From: JAAYVZ01 sp035384965
GTDB lineage: Bacteria; Acidobacteriota; Thermoanaerobaculia; Thermoanaerobaculales; Thermoanaerobaculaceae
Reading direction: 5' to 3'
DNA length: 64,000 bases
NCBI GenBank assembly: GCA_035384965.1
Contig: DAOOJE010000017.1
Location: 1-64,000, forward strand
Position 1 is the stretch's first letter. Every line of letters starts with the position of its first letter. This document shows, in pieces, positions 26,748 to 36,321 of the stretch. Both the position numbers and the translations under genes were made by a program. The notes under the pieces were generated by a model, which had not been told where the DNA came from, ran no database searches, and saw only the letters and a program-made list of their open reading frames with translations.

Positions 26748-27377
26748 GTGGCCTCGACGCTGCCAGCAACGACCTGTCGCATCTACGCCTTCCATAAGCC
26801 GCGCGGTGTGCTGGTCTCGACCGTCTCCGAAAACGCGGCACGAACGGTGTTCGAGTTGCTGCCCGAGGAGATCCGGGGCTTTTTCGCGGTCGGCCGCCTC
26901 GACAAGGACTCGGAAGGGCTGCTCCTGCTGTGCGACGACGCCCGGACCGCGCAGCGCCTCATGGACCCCGGGACGCTCGCCAAAACCTACATCGTGACCG
27001 TGGAGGGGTTTCCCGACGAGCCGGCTCTCGACCGCCTGCGGGCCGGAGGGCTGCGTCTCGGCCTCCGCGCCACCCGTCCGCTCGAGGTCCGCCGGCTGGG
27101 CAAGGCGCCGCGCGGCGGCACGCGGTGCGAGGTGGTGCTCCACGAGGGCATCAACCGGCAGATTCGCCGCAGCTTCCAGCTCCTCGGCCACCGCGTGCGG
27201 CGGCTTTGTCGGGTGGCCGTCGGGCCGGTGCAGCTCGCCACCCTGCCGCCAGGAGAGGGCCGGGAACTCGACCCCGCCGAGGTGCGGGGGCTTCTCACCG
27301 CCGCCGGCGTGCTCGAGGTCAATGCCCGCACCCGCAGGGCCGCCCCCGCCACGACGCCACGCCCTCGCGGGCGATGA
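26748..27377 (+). CDS. Pseudouridine synthase of the RsuA/RluE family
   Basis: This enzyme isomerises a uridine in rRNA. The catalytic motif is GRLDKDSEGLLLL (Asp in GRLD) and the late motif is EGINRQIRR. At 209 residues it lacks an S4 domain, like E. coli RluE, which begins directly with HKPRGVL. The GTG start gives VASTLPATTCRIYAFHKPRGVL-type sequence with the core starting at residue 16. The 3' end overlaps the opposing transporter gene by 59 nt. Confidence 0.9.
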   Translation: MASTLPATTCRIYAFHKPRGVLVSTVSENAARTVFELLPEEIRGFFAVGRLDKDSEGLLLLCDDARTAQRLMDPGTLAKTYIVTVEGFPDEPALDRLRAGGLRLGLRATRPLEVRRLGKAPRGGTRCEVVLHEGINRQIRRSFQLLGHRVRRLCRVAVGPVQLATLPPGEGRELDPAEVRGLLTAAGVLEVNARTRRAAPATTPRPRGR

Positions 27378-27987
27378 TCGGCACCATCGCGAGACCGGCC
27401 ACCGGGTCGGCCCACCACCACCCCAGTGCGACGTTGAGCCCGAGGCCCGCCAGCAGGATCGCCGACAGGTACGCACAAAGGTCCGTCTGGCGCGAGTCGG
27501 CGTGCAACGCGCGGCTCGTGATCCCGGCCGCGACACGGCGCTTGGCCCGGGCCAGCAGCGGCATGACGACGAGCGACAAGGTCGCGATGACGATTCCGGG
27601 CGGGCTGGCCTCCGGCTCCTCGCGGGCCCACAGCGAATGGGCGCTGTCCGCGGCGACGTAGGCGGCCAGCGCCAGGAAGCTGAGGCCGACGAGGCGGAGC
27701 GCGCGTCGCTCCGAGGCCTCTCGCACCGCCGGGTCGTCGCGGCGCAGGCGCCAGAGCAGCGCCACGCCCGAAGCCGACTCGATCACCGAGTCGAGCCCGA
27801 ACCCCACCAGGGCGATGGAGCCGGCCGCCCACCCGGCCGCGATGGAGACGACCGCCTCCACCACGTTCCACCCTACCGTCAGCCACTCGAGCCGGAGCCC
27901 TCGCCGGACGAGCGCCAGCCGGCGGACCTCGTCCTCGCCTGTCGAGCTCCGACAGGTACCTTCCTCATACCCATGCGCTCCGCTCAA
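27319..27987 (-). CDS. Short cation-diffusion-facilitator-like transporter
   Basis: This integral membrane protein of about 222 residues has five to six hydrophobic segments. The CDF metal-site patterns appear as GFGLDSVIESASG and HADSRQTDLCAYLSA (HxxxD type), and the end is WWADPVAGLAMVPIIAREG. The C-terminal cytoplasmic domain of full CDF exporters is absent, as in a known short subfamily. The start is uncertain: a TTG at 27987 with AAAGGGG upstream is my choice, because no ATG is available in frame near the conserved start. Substrate (zinc or another divalent metal) is inferred. Confidence 0.65.
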   Translation of the reverse strand: MSGAHGYEEGTCRSSTGEDEVRRLALVRRGLRLEWLTVGWNVVEAVVSIAAGWAAGSIALVGFGLDSVIESASGVALLWRLRRDDPAVREASERRALRLVGLSFLALAAYVAADSAHSLWAREEPEASPPGIVIATLSLVVMPLLARAKRRVAAGITSRALHADSRQTDLCAYLSAILLAGLGLNVALGWWWADPVAGLAMVPIIAREGVASWRGRPCGCGH

Positions 27988-28018
27988 GTGCCGTCCCCTT
28001 TCCCCAGCATCCTGCTTC

Positions 28019-28351
28019 TCATTGCTTCGCCGGCACGGTGATCGGGTCGTTGGTGCGGTTGTCGATCCCCGAGGCGCAGACGACCACGCCCGAGCCCGAG
28101 GTGACGACGACCGTTGCGTCGCCCCTGTCGAGGTCTGTGGGCACAATTGAGGTCGAGCGGTTGAGGATGGACAGATCGCTGCGCCTCTGGCTGGACGCGG
28201 CGCCTACCTGCGGCAACCGCCGCCGCGGGAAGAGCTCCTCGGGGGGGAGCAGACCGGGGTCGGGACGAAGCCACGGCTTCAGGCCGGCGACCTCCGGGTC
28301 TTTGCGGCCAACCACGACCCTACTGGGCTTGAGTTTCCCACACGCGGACAT
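28019..28351 (-). pseudogene. Orphan fragment resembling a secreted-protein C-terminal module
   Basis: The 478-nt gap between the transporter and glnA holds no convincing full gene. A 110-codon reading frame ends with VVVTSGSGVVVCASGIDNRTNDPIT, of which the part ASGIDNRTNDPITVP resembles the tail of the S8 protease at 24318 (FASVVDGSTGDPTTVT). It may be the remnant of a lost secreted protein whose upstream part has been replaced. It could also be non-coding coincidence. Confidence 0.35.
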
Positions 28352-28443
28352 GGCCCCCCTCTGGCGGCCGCCGACACCTTGGACCGCCGCCCCCAGCTTA
28401 CGCCACGCCGTTCCAGGCGGGGGTCTGGTAGTTGTCGCTTTTC

Positions 28444-28466
28444 GCCTCTTGCCTCTTGCCTGCCTC
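28444..28466. repeat. Intergenic AGGCAAGAGGC repeat, copy B
   Basis: Read on the minus strand, the glnA stop TAG runs straight into AGGCAGGCAAGAGGCAAGAGG. It is similar to the repeats next to the SDR and surA stop codons. Confidence 0.45.
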
Positions 28467-29884
28467 TACAGCCCGTAGTACAGCTCGATCTCATACGGGT
28501 GCGGGCGGTTGCGAACCTCGCGGTCCTCCCACAGCTTGCGGGCGATCCAGCGGTCGATGACGTCCTTGCTGAAGACCTCGCCGGCGAGCAGGAACTCGTG
28601 GTCGGCCGAAAGCGCCGCCATCGACTCCTCCATCGAGGTCGGGAGCGCCTTGATCTGGGCCCGCCTTTCCGCCGGCCACGAGAAGATGTCCTCGTCCACC
28701 GGTCCGAAGCCGAGCTCGGTGGGGTCCAGCTTGCGCCGGATGCCGTCGATCCCGGCCAGCAGTTGCGCCGCGATCGCGAGGTACGGGTTGCACATCGCGT
28801 CGGGCGGCCGGAACTCGAAGCGCGCCGAGTCGGCGTCGTTGGCGTACTTGGGGATGCGGATTGCCGCCGAGCGGTTACCGAGCGAATAGATGGCCGAGAT
28901 CGGCGCCTCGAACCCCGGGATGAGCCGCCGGTACGAGTTGGTGGAGGCGTTGGTGAACGCCATCACCGCCCCGCCGTGCAGCAGCACGCCGGCGATGTAG
29001 TGCCGGGCGACCTCGCCCAGCGCGCCATAGCCTTGTGGGTCGTAAAAGATGTTCCTGCCCTCCTTGCGCAGGCGCTGGTGGAAGTGCATCCCCGACCCGG
29101 CCTCGCCGTACAGCGGTTTGGGCATGAACGTGGCGGTCATGTTCATCTGCAGCGCCGCCATGCGCGTCACGTACTTGCCGAGCAGCACCGAGTCAGCGGC
29201 CTTGAGCATCGGCAGGATCGGCGTCTCGATCTCGCACTGGCCGGGACCGCCCACCTCGTGGTGGTGGTACTTGACCTCCACCCCCATGCGCTCGAGCAGC
29301 ATCGAGATCCTCGTCCGGGCGTTGGCGAGCTTGTCGCGAGGCGGGATGGCGTGGTAGCCGCCGTGCCGCGGGATGGTGTACCCCGACCCCATCTCGTGGC
29401 TGTTCCAGTCGGCCTCCGCCGAGTTCACCCGGTACGACGCGACGTTCATGCCGTTCTCGTACGACACCCCATCGAAGAGGTAGAACTCGAACTCCGGACC
29501 CCACTCCGAGGTGTCGGCGATGCCGGTCGAGCGCAGGTACTCCTCGGCCCGGCGGGCGATGGCGCGGGGGTCGTACGGGTAGAGCTTGCGGGTGTCAGCC
29601 TCGAGCGTGGTGCACAAAAACGACAGCATCGGCACCTCGCTGAACGGATCCACGAAGCCGGTGTCGAGGTCGGGGATCATGACCATGTCCCCGGCCGACA
29701 CCGACTTGAACCCCACGGAGGAGCCGTCGAACGCGACGCCCCGCTCCATGAGCCGCTCGTTGAAGCGCCCGACGGGGATCGTGATGTGGTGCCAGTGCCC
29801 CCACAGGTCGCAAAACTTCAGGTCGATCATCTCGATGGCGTGGTTGCGGATGTAGCTCTTGGCTTCCTGGAAGCTCGTGAACAC
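28466..29884 (-). CDS. glnA: Glutamine synthetase, type I
   Basis: GlnA makes glutamine from glutamate, ammonia and ATP as a dodecamer. Visible motifs are DLKFCDLWGHWHHITIP, GVAFDGSSV, WGPEFEFYLFD, NASTNSYRRLIPGFEAP and FRPPDAMCNPYLA. The length of 472 residues is that of type I-beta. The GTG at 29884 (VFTSFQEAKSYI) is preferred over an upstream ATG because AGGAGG lies 7 nt before it. The adenylylation-site tyrosine near the C-terminus is probably the one in the LWEDREVRNRPHPYEIELYY tail region, though this is not certain. Confidence 0.95.
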   Translation of the reverse strand: MFTSFQEAKSYIRNHAIEMIDLKFCDLWGHWHHITIPVGRFNERLMERGVAFDGSSVGFKSVSAGDMVMIPDLDTGFVDPFSEVPMLSFLCTTLEADTRKLYPYDPRAIARRAEEYLRSTGIADTSEWGPEFEFYLFDGVSYENGMNVASYRVNSAEADWNSHEMGSGYTIPRHGGYHAIPPRDKLANARTRISMLLERMGVEVKYHHHEVGGPGQCEIETPILPMLKAADSVLLGKYVTRMAALQMNMTATFMPKPLYGEAGSGMHFHQRLRKEGRNIFYDPQGYGALGEVARHYIAGVLLHGGAVMAFTNASTNSYRRLIPGFEAPISAIYSLGNRSAAIRIPKYANDADSARFEFRPPDAMCNPYLAIAAQLLAGIDGIRRKLDPTELGFGPVDEDIFSWPAERRAQIKALPTSMEESMAALSADHEFLLAGEVFSKDVIDRWIARKLWEDREVRNRPHPYEIELYYGL

Positions 29885-30039
29885 CGGCGTCCTCCTGGCG
29901 GGTCCCTTCGCCTCTGGTTCCCGGATCCCCAATGTTAGACGGCTCGCCATGCATCCGCCAGGGGCCGTCGTCGGGTGAGGTGCCGATCCGGCTGCCGCTC
30001 GCCGCTTGAGTCCGCTCCCGGTCGACACGCTCGACGCAG

Positions 30040-30063
30040 CGGCCCCGCCGAAGCGGGGCCGCC
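30040..30063 (-). terminator. 10-bp hairpin with UUCG tetraloop after the giant secreted-protein gene
   Basis: On the minus strand GCGGCCCCGC-TTCG-GCGGGGCCGC forms a perfect 10-bp stem with the very stable C(UUCG)G loop, 22 nt after the stop. No U-tract follows. It also insulates glnA, which is transcribed in the same direction further on. Confidence 0.65.
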
Positions 30064-30084
30064 GTTTGTCGAGAGCGGGAGTTA

Positions 30085-33000
30085 TCAGGCGATGCGGCGC
30101 AGAACCCAGACCGCCGCGCCGCCGAGCAGCAGGATAAGGAGCAGCAGGCCAGCACCGTCGAGGGTCGGGATCGGATCGGCGAGCCTGACCGTGAAGACCG
30201 TCGGGTCCGCGGCGCCGGGTTGGGCCGGGTCGTCGGTGAGCCGCGTCGAGTCGTTGACGCCGTCCCCCGTGCCGTCATAGCTGATCGTGCCCTGGTTTGC
30301 GATCACGGTCCCACCAGGTACAGGGTTGATTGTGGCGGTGATGGTGATGGTCACCGAGCCCCCCGCCGGGATGGCGCCGTTCCAGGTAACCTGGTTGCCG
30401 ACCCGCTGCACGCTCCCCGAGCTGGCACTCGCGCCAGCGGCAGTGAGGCTCGCCGGCAGCACATCGACGAACTCGTCATTGGCCGGGTCGTCGGGTTGCG
30501 GCCCCGGTCCGGCGTTGGTCAGGACGATCGAGTAGGTCACCGTCCCTCCGGGAATGTAGTTGCCGCTCGCGGCCTTGGTGCCGGACACGTTCGCCGGCTG
30601 GAGCACGGTCACGGTGGCGCTGGCCTGCGCGGTGACCACGTTCACAGGACCGGCGTTGTAAGCGGTCCAGGTGGCGGTGTTGGTGGTCGTGGTGCTGATC
30701 ACCGCCGGGATCGACAACCCGGCCGCCACGGTGTTGACGCTGCTGCCGGGGGTCAGGGCGTAGGCGAGACCGGTGAAGATCGTCCCGAGCCGGTCATCGA
30801 CGAGGTCGTGCAGGTTCAGGGTGACGTTGCCGGTGTTCGTGACCTCGTAGCAGTAGTAAACAGTGGTGCCGGCTGTGACCGAGATGCTGCTCGTCGTGGC
30901 GCACACCCCGTCCGTGGTGCCCACGGTCTTGACGAGAGAGATTCCCGGGGTGTCGATCACGGTCACGGTGGCGCTGGCCTGGGCGCTGGTGCTGTCGGCT
31001 GCGCCAGCGTTGTAGGCAGTCCAGGTTGCGGTGTTGGTGGTCGTGGTGTTGATCACTGCCGGGATCGACAGCCCCGCCGCAACGGTGTTGACGCTCGAGC
31101 CCGGGGTCAAGGCGTAGTTGAGCCCCGAGAAGATCGTGCCGAGCTCGTCGTCCACCAGGTCGTGCAGGTTCAGGGTGACGTTGCCGGTGTTGGTCACGGT
31201 GTAGCAGTAGTACACGGTGCTGCCGACCGGCACGGTGATGCTCGAGGTACTGGCGCACACGCCGGCCGTGGTGCCCACGGTCTTGACGAGCGTGATGGCC
31301 GGCACCGGTTGCTCTGTCACGGTAAGGGTCACCGGCACGACCACCAGCTCGGTGCCGTTGCCCGGGCCCGGGTCGGGGTCGTTGCTGAGAACGCAGAGAT
31401 TGGCAGTGTAGGTCGCCGGCGCCAGCCCGGTGGAGTCGAAGGTCACCTGTACCGGCGTGGAGGCACCGGAAGCAGTGGTGCCGTTGATCGGCGACGCAGA
31501 CAGCCAGGGGACGTCGGCCGGCGTCGTGCAGTCGGTCTGAAGGAGGACGTACTGGATGAAGCGCGCGCTCACCCCGGTAATCTTGTTCTCCACCAAGTTG
31601 CCGCTGCGGTCGATCTGGTGCACGCCCACCCCGGTGGTGGTGAGGATCGTGCCGTTGGGCAGCTCGTACACACCGCGGTAGCCGGTCAGACCCGTGGGAT
31701 GGTAGCGCCCGACGAAGGTGCCTGTGGAGGTGAACTCGTGCACGCCCTCGTTGGTCGACGGGCTGAAGTTGGCCACCAGCACGTTGCCGTTGGACGCGAG
31801 GGCCATCTGCTCGGGGAAGGTGCTGATGGGCGCGAAGACATCGAGGAACGCACCGGAAAGGTCGTATCGGAGCATGCCAGTGGTCCCGGCGCTGCCCGAG
31901 ACCAGCCAGTCGGAGGAACGAAGGAGGGGGTGCCAGGGCAAGCCCAGCCCGCCGGCCGCCGGCGCGACGAAGGTGCCGAGGTAGTTGCCGGCCGCGTCGA
32001 ACTCGGCCACGGCGTTGCTGTTCGCACCCGAGGCGACGGTGACCAGCAGGTTTCCGTTCGGCCGCAGGGCCATGCCGCGGATGTTGTCGAGGATGGTGGT
32101 GTTGGCGCCGCCCGCCGGGGCGAAGATCCCGATGTAGTTTCCGTCCAGGTCGAACTGGTGGACCACGTCGCCGGTCTGGTCGGAGAGCAGGATGCGGTCG
32201 CCGGCGGCGTTGAGAATGGCGTGGACCCCTGTACCCACGACCGCGTTGGTGGGCACGAAGTTGGCATCGATGACATTGCCGGTGATGGGGTCCAGCGCCA
32301 TGATGCGGTCGTTGGTGGAGTCGGGCACCAGCAGCAGGCCGGTGCTGAGGAGCGCCTGCCTGGCCAGCCGCCGCGCCCCCGGGCTGCTGGGTGCGCAAGG
32401 GCCGCTCGCGCCAACCTCCAGGCCAGCGGCCTCGGCAGCCGGATCGGGCGTGTAGCCGAGCTCGCCGAGAGACGGACCTGGCGGCACCAGCGCTGGGATG
32501 GCCATCGGCTCCTCGAGGATCTCCCACTCCAGCGGTGCTGCGCCGGTGTTGGCCACGGTGAGAGTCTGGCTCGTGGTGGTGTCGGGTGGTTGCGTGGAGG
32601 CAAGAGAAAGCGGGTCGACGTCGATGTTGGGGAACGTCACGGTGACAGTGGCACTCGCCTCGGCGGTCACACCATCAGGGGGCGCGGTGTTGTAGGCGGT
32701 CCAGGTGCCGGTGTTGGTGGTGGTGACGTTGATGACCGCCGGGATGGAGAGGCCCGCCGCGACGGTGTTGACGCTCGAACCCGGGGTCAGGGCGTAATTG
32801 AGCCCCGAGAAGAGCGGGCCGAGCCGATCGTCCACCAGGTTGTGCAGGTTCAAGGTGACGTTGCCGGTGTTGGTGACGGTGTAGCAGTAGTACACGGTGG
32901 TGCCTGCCGGCACGGTGATGCTCGAGGTGATGGCACAGACTCCCGCGGTGGTGCCGACGGTCTTCACGAGGCTGATCGACGGTGCCGCGACCTGCTCGAC

Positions 33001-36000
33001 GGTGAGGGTCACCGGCACGACCACCAGCTCCGTGCCGTTGCCCGGGCCGGCGTCGGGGTCGTTGCTCTCGATGCACAGGTTCGCGGTGTAGGTGCCGGCG
33101 GTGAGGCCGGTGGAGTTGTAGAGCACGTCGAACGTGGTCGACGCGCCGCCTGCGACGGTGCCAGAGGTCTCCTGCGTTGACAGCCACAGCACATCGGCGG
33201 GGGCAACGCACGGCGCGCTGCTGCCGCCCGGCTCCTCGACGAGGCTCCAGGTGAGGTCACTGACGCCGGTGTTGGCGACGGTCAGCGGCTGTCCGGTGGT
33301 GGAGTCGGGGGGTTGGGTGGCGCCGAGGGTGAGCGGGCTGACATCGATGTTGGGCGGCGCTCCGCACTGGATGTGGCGGCTGGCGACACCGGTGTAACTG
33401 AAGCCGCCGATTGAGCCGCCCAGGTTGAAGATCTCGTTGTCGGAAGTGACGGCGCTGGTGCGGTAGACGGCGCCGGAGGCGAGGTTGCCATCGTCGGCCC
33501 AGACGCCGGCCACCACGTCGAAGAAGCTGGTGGCCGCGGTGATTGCATCGGCACGCACGCCGGCTGTCACCCAGAGCTGGGTCGCCCCCTCGTGCACCTT
33601 CTGCGCGTAGCCCATGCCCCACAGATCAGCAGGTAGCGGGCCGATGTCGGCGTTCTCGGCGCCCCACGTCGCGGCGGCGAAGTCGTAGCACTGGGTGCTG
33701 GCCATGCCGGCACCATTGTTGCCGCCGGCGACGCACAGCAGCTTGCGGTTGGTGGCATCGCGGAACACCCAGGCAGCGTGGTAGTCGCGCACCGAGGTGA
33801 AGTTGGGCAACTGGGTCAGCCAGGTGTTCGTCGCCGGGTCGTAGACGTATGTGGTGGTCAGGTTGCCGGCGCCGGCCGTGGTCGCACCGCCAGTCAGGTA
33901 GCAGTATCCGGTCTCGGCGTCGGAGGCCCATGCGGGCGCCCAGATGCCGGTCTGAGCGGGCGCCGTGCCGCCTGGCGTCTCCTGCGCCCATGTGGTCGTT
34001 GCCATGTCGTAGGACCACAGGCCGGTGAAGCCGGCAGTCGTGGCGTCGCCGTAGATGTACACCTTGCTGCCGGCCTGACAGCCGGAGCGGGCGTAGTTGC
34101 CGCCAAAGGTCGGCGGGGTCCCGACCACGGTCCATGCGTCGGTGGCCGGATCGTAGCTGCGCACCTGGAGGTTCGCGCCGCGGCCCGTGATCGACCACAC
34201 CTTGCCGTCCCAGGCGCCGAGGACGTTGTCCAGGCGCCCGTTGTCGGGCTCGCTGGCGATCGCTCCCCAGTGAGTCGACGCCGCGGTGGTGGCGAGGGTT
34301 GCGGTATCGGTCCCGGCGTGGGTCTGGCCGAGGGCGGTGACCGTGGCGGTGTCGCTGCCGGGGGTCCAGGGGACATCCACCGCGACCGTCACCGAGCCGG
34401 AGGCGCCGGGGCCGAGTACGAGCTGTGCCGGGCTCGGGGTGGTGGGCCAGGCGTTGCCGCCTATGGTCAGGTCGAAGGTGTCGGGGTTGGATGTCATGTT
34501 GGTGAGGGTGAGGGGGTAGGTGACCGTTCCACCCGGGCATACTGTCCTGGCGCCGTCGGGGGTCAGGCTCGTGTACGGGCAGGGGTACCACCCTTCGGCC
34601 AGGGCTGTGTCGTCGAGGTAGAAGTTGTTGCCATAGGCGCTGATGCCCAGAAAGCCGACGTACACGCCGTTGACGTTGTAACCGGCCGGGAGCGCCACCG
34701 CGTGCTCACCCCAGCCGGGGGTGGCGTACGCGGCGTCGTAGCGCAGGATCGGCTCGGCGACGTCGACCCATGTCGTGCCATCCATGGAGACCTGCACCTG
34801 GAGCCGGTCGGCGCTGCTTGCAAAAGCACTGTCGTGGGACATCCAGAACACCACCGCCGGCGCAGCGTAGCCGCTCAGGTCGAGGGCGTTGGTCCACAAC
34901 CGGGCGGAGGCGAAGGCCGGGGAGGTGTACGAGTTGAACCCGGCCATCGCGGCGCCGCCGTGGGGAGCGATGGTCGGATTGGTGCCGGCGGTCTCCCGGC
35001 TCCAGTCGGGGTCGGTGCCCGGGTCGTTGACGATCGTCTCGGTCCAGCCGGTCGGCGGGAAGGTGGCGTCGTCGAACCCATTCAGCGGCGCAGGCGTCGA
35101 GGACACGAGTTCGGTCGACGCCGATTTCGTCACCGATCCGCCTGGCAGGTCCGGGTCGGCCAGCGTCGCCACGTTGACGATCGTCTCACCGCACGGCGCG
35201 CCAGCCGTGCCGACCGAAAAGCTCACCGTCACGGTCTCGGCGACTGCCAAGGTGCCGCTCCAGGTGACGTTGGTCCCGTCGAAGCCGCAGGTGCCCGCCG
35301 AGCAGCTCACGTCGGCGTTGTACGTGGTGCCGGCCGGGATCGGGTCGACCATGGTCGCCGCGGAGGCGGCGGCGGTGCCGGAGTTGACGATGCTGACCGT
35401 GTAGGCGATCGGTCCGCCCATCAGCACCTGCGCCGGGGCGGTCTTGGTGGAGGTCACGAAACTCGGGGAGGCTTGAAGCGGTGTCCAGTCCCAAGTCAGG
35501 CCCGACGGCGGGTAGTGGACATCCGTCAGCGCCATGCTGGCCGCGTTGGTGGCACCGGCTGTGGAGGAGGTCCAGGCCCCGGTGCTGGTGCGGTTGTTGA
35601 AGTCGGTGTTGGAGGCGCCGCGGAGGCCGACCTGCACGGTCGGTGGTGTCGCCACGGCGACGACGGTGAAGGTCCCGTACACGACCTCGACCACGTTGCT
35701 GGTCTCGTACAGCTTGATCTGGAAGTTGAAGTCGTCACCGGTGTAGGCGGTGCCATAGCGCTTGTAGTGCTTCCATTGCACGGTGAACACCCTGTTCGGG
35801 GCGGTCCCTTCCATCAGGGACATCAGCTCGGCCGTGGTGCCGTTGCCTTGCAGGTCACGGCCGATCGCCACGATGACGCTATTGGATGCCCCTGTGCTCA
35901 ATGGGGTGTACGAGCTCGAGACCGAGGCACCCATGGCGATGAAGCCATTGGACTGGATGCTCACCTCGGTGTAGTCGACGCCGTCGTAGGAGAAGATGAA

Positions 36001-36321
36001 GCCGAGATTCACGGCGTTGAAGCTCGTGTCATCGTTCCCCGCATTGCCGTGCACCGTCCCGCCAGCGATCTCGGTGTACGTGCCCGTCGTCTGGCTCCAG
36101 CCGTAGCCGGTGGCCACGGCCTGGATTCCGGCCGGGAAGTTGAGCCCAAGCCCCGGCTTGTCGTTGGGTGGCTCCTTCCCTGGCGGCAGCTCGCCAGGCT
36201 TGGACGCCTCTGGCGCGGCGCGGTTCGACAGCACCGCAGTCTGTGCCGCCGCTCCGAGCGGCAGCAGGACCATTGCAGAAACGAGAATCATGAGAACGCC
36301 GAGAGCCATCCTCCGAGCCAT
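30085..36321 (-). CDS. Very large secreted multi-domain repeat protein with IPTL-CTERM sorting tail
   Basis: This is a 2078-residue exported protein. A signal peptide (MALGVLMILVSAMVLLPLGAAA) starts it, and the ATG at 36321 has GGGAGGAGG upstream. In order: a beta-rich domain (60-280), a DUF11-like domain (285-400), a MAM/anchor-J-like domain (415-577), Kelch-like repeats (690-987), two PQPPD/BACON-like modules (TQPPDSTTGQPLTVANTG), an NHL-like propeller (1327-1597) and three near-identical DUF11-like modules (SLVKTVGTT... ASATVTV). The C-terminus is PIPTL, then a hydrophobic helix and LRRIA, the IPTL-CTERM signal, recognised by an exosortase-type enzyme not seen here. A surface or adhesive function is inferred. 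Confidence 0.85.
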   Translation of the reverse strand: MARRMALGVLMILVSAMVLLPLGAAAQTAVLSNRAAPEASKPGELPPGKEPPNDKPGLGLNFPAGIQAVATGYGWSQTTGTYTEIAGGTVHGNAGNDDTSFNAVNLGFIFSYDGVDYTEVSIQSNGFIAMGASVSSSYTPLSTGASNSVIVAIGRDLQGNGTTAELMSLMEGTAPNRVFTVQWKHYKRYGTAYTGDDFNFQIKLYETSNVVEVVYGTFTVVAVATPPTVQVGLRGASNTDFNNRTSTGAWTSSTAGATNAASMALTDVHYPPSGLTWDWTPLQASPSFVTSTKTAPAQVLMGGPIAYTVSIVNSGTAAASAATMVDPIPAGTTYNADVSCSAGTCGFDGTNVTWSGTLAVAETVTVSFSVGTAGAPCGETIVNVATLADPDLPGGSVTKSASTELVSSTPAPLNGFDDATFPPTGWTETIVNDPGTDPDWSRETAGTNPTIAPHGGAAMAGFNSYTSPAFASARLWTNALDLSGYAAPAVVFWMSHDSAFASSADRLQVQVSMDGTTWVDVAEPILRYDAAYATPGWGEHAVALPAGYNVNGVYVGFLGISAYGNNFYLDDTALAEGWYPCPYTSLTPDGARTVCPGGTVTYPLTLTNMTSNPDTFDLTIGGNAWPTTPSPAQLVLGPGASGSVTVAVDVPWTPGSDTATVTALGQTHAGTDTATLATTAASTHWGAIASEPDNGRLDNVLGAWDGKVWSITGRGANLQVRSYDPATDAWTVVGTPPTFGGNYARSGCQAGSKVYIYGDATTAGFTGLWSYDMATTTWAQETPGGTAPAQTGIWAPAWASDAETGYCYLTGGATTAGAGNLTTTYVYDPATNTWLTQLPNFTSVRDYHAAWVFRDATNRKLLCVAGGNNGAGMASTQCYDFAAATWGAENADIGPLPADLWGMGYAQKVHEGATQLWVTAGVRADAITAATSFFDVVAGVWADDGNLASGAVYRTSAVTSDNEIFNLGGSIGGFSYTGVASRHIQCGAPPNIDVSPLTLGATQPPDSTTGQPLTVANTGVSDLTWSLVEEPGGSSAPCVAPADVLWLSTQETSGTVAGGASTTFDVLYNSTGLTAGTYTANLCIESNDPDAGPGNGTELVVVPVTLTVEQVAAPSISLVKTVGTTAGVCAITSSITVPAGTTVYYCYTVTNTGNVTLNLHNLVDDRLGPLFSGLNYALTPGSSVNTVAAGLSIPAVINVTTTNTGTWTAYNTAPPDGVTAEASATVTVTFPNIDVDPLSLASTQPPDTTTSQTLTVANTGAAPLEWEILEEPMAIPALVPPGPSLGELGYTPDPAAEAAGLEVGASGPCAPSSPGARRLARQALLSTGLLLVPDSTNDRIMALDPITGNVIDANFVPTNAVVGTGVHAILNAAGDRILLSDQTGDVVHQFDLDGNYIGIFAPAGGANTTILDNIRGMALRPNGNLLVTVASGANSNAVAEFDAAGNYLGTFVAPAAGGLGLPWHPLLRSSDWLVSGSAGTTGMLRYDLSGAFLDVFAPISTFPEQMALASNGNVLVANFSPSTNEGVHEFTSTGTFVGRYHPTGLTGYRGVYELPNGTILTTTGVGVHQIDRSGNLVENKITGVSARFIQYVLLQTDCTTPADVPWLSASPINGTTASGASTPVQVTFDSTGLAPATYTANLCVLSNDPDPGPGNGTELVVVPVTLTVTEQPVPAITLVKTVGTTAGVCASTSSITVPVGSTVYYCYTVTNTGNVTLNLHDLVDDELGTIFSGLNYALTPGSSVNTVAAGLSIPAVINTTTTNTATWTAYNAGAADSTSAQASATVTVIDTPGISLVKTVGTTDGVCATTSSISVTAGTTVYYCYEVTNTGNVTLNLHDLVDDRLGTIFTGLAYALTPGSSVNTVAAGLSIPAVISTTTTNTATWTAYNAGPVNVVTAQASATVTVLQPANVSGTKAASGNYIPGGTVTYSIVLTNAGPGPQPDDPANDEFVDVLPASLTAAGASASSGSVQRVGNQVTWNGAIPAGGSVTITITATINPVPGGTVIANQGTISYDGTGDGVNDSTRLTDDPAQPGAADPTVFTVRLADPIPTLDGAGLLLLILLLGGAAVWVLRRIA
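30604..32985 (-). repeat. Three near-identical DUF11-like repeat modules in the giant gene
   Basis: Units of about 345 nt at roughly 30604-30945, 30958-31320 and 32635-32985 encode modules beginning SLVKTVGTT and ending ASATVTV with nearly the same DNA sequence. The third is separated by the NHL-like block. Duplicated companion modules (NIDVxPLxL and LCxxSNDPDxGPGNGTEL) flank them. Such DNA identity favours recombination and assembly collapse. Confidence 0.75.

Noticed and set aside
28038..28478. Plus-strand frame in the spacer before glnA
   Set aside because: No motif, no ribosome site, and its 3' end runs into the glnA coding region and the repeat.
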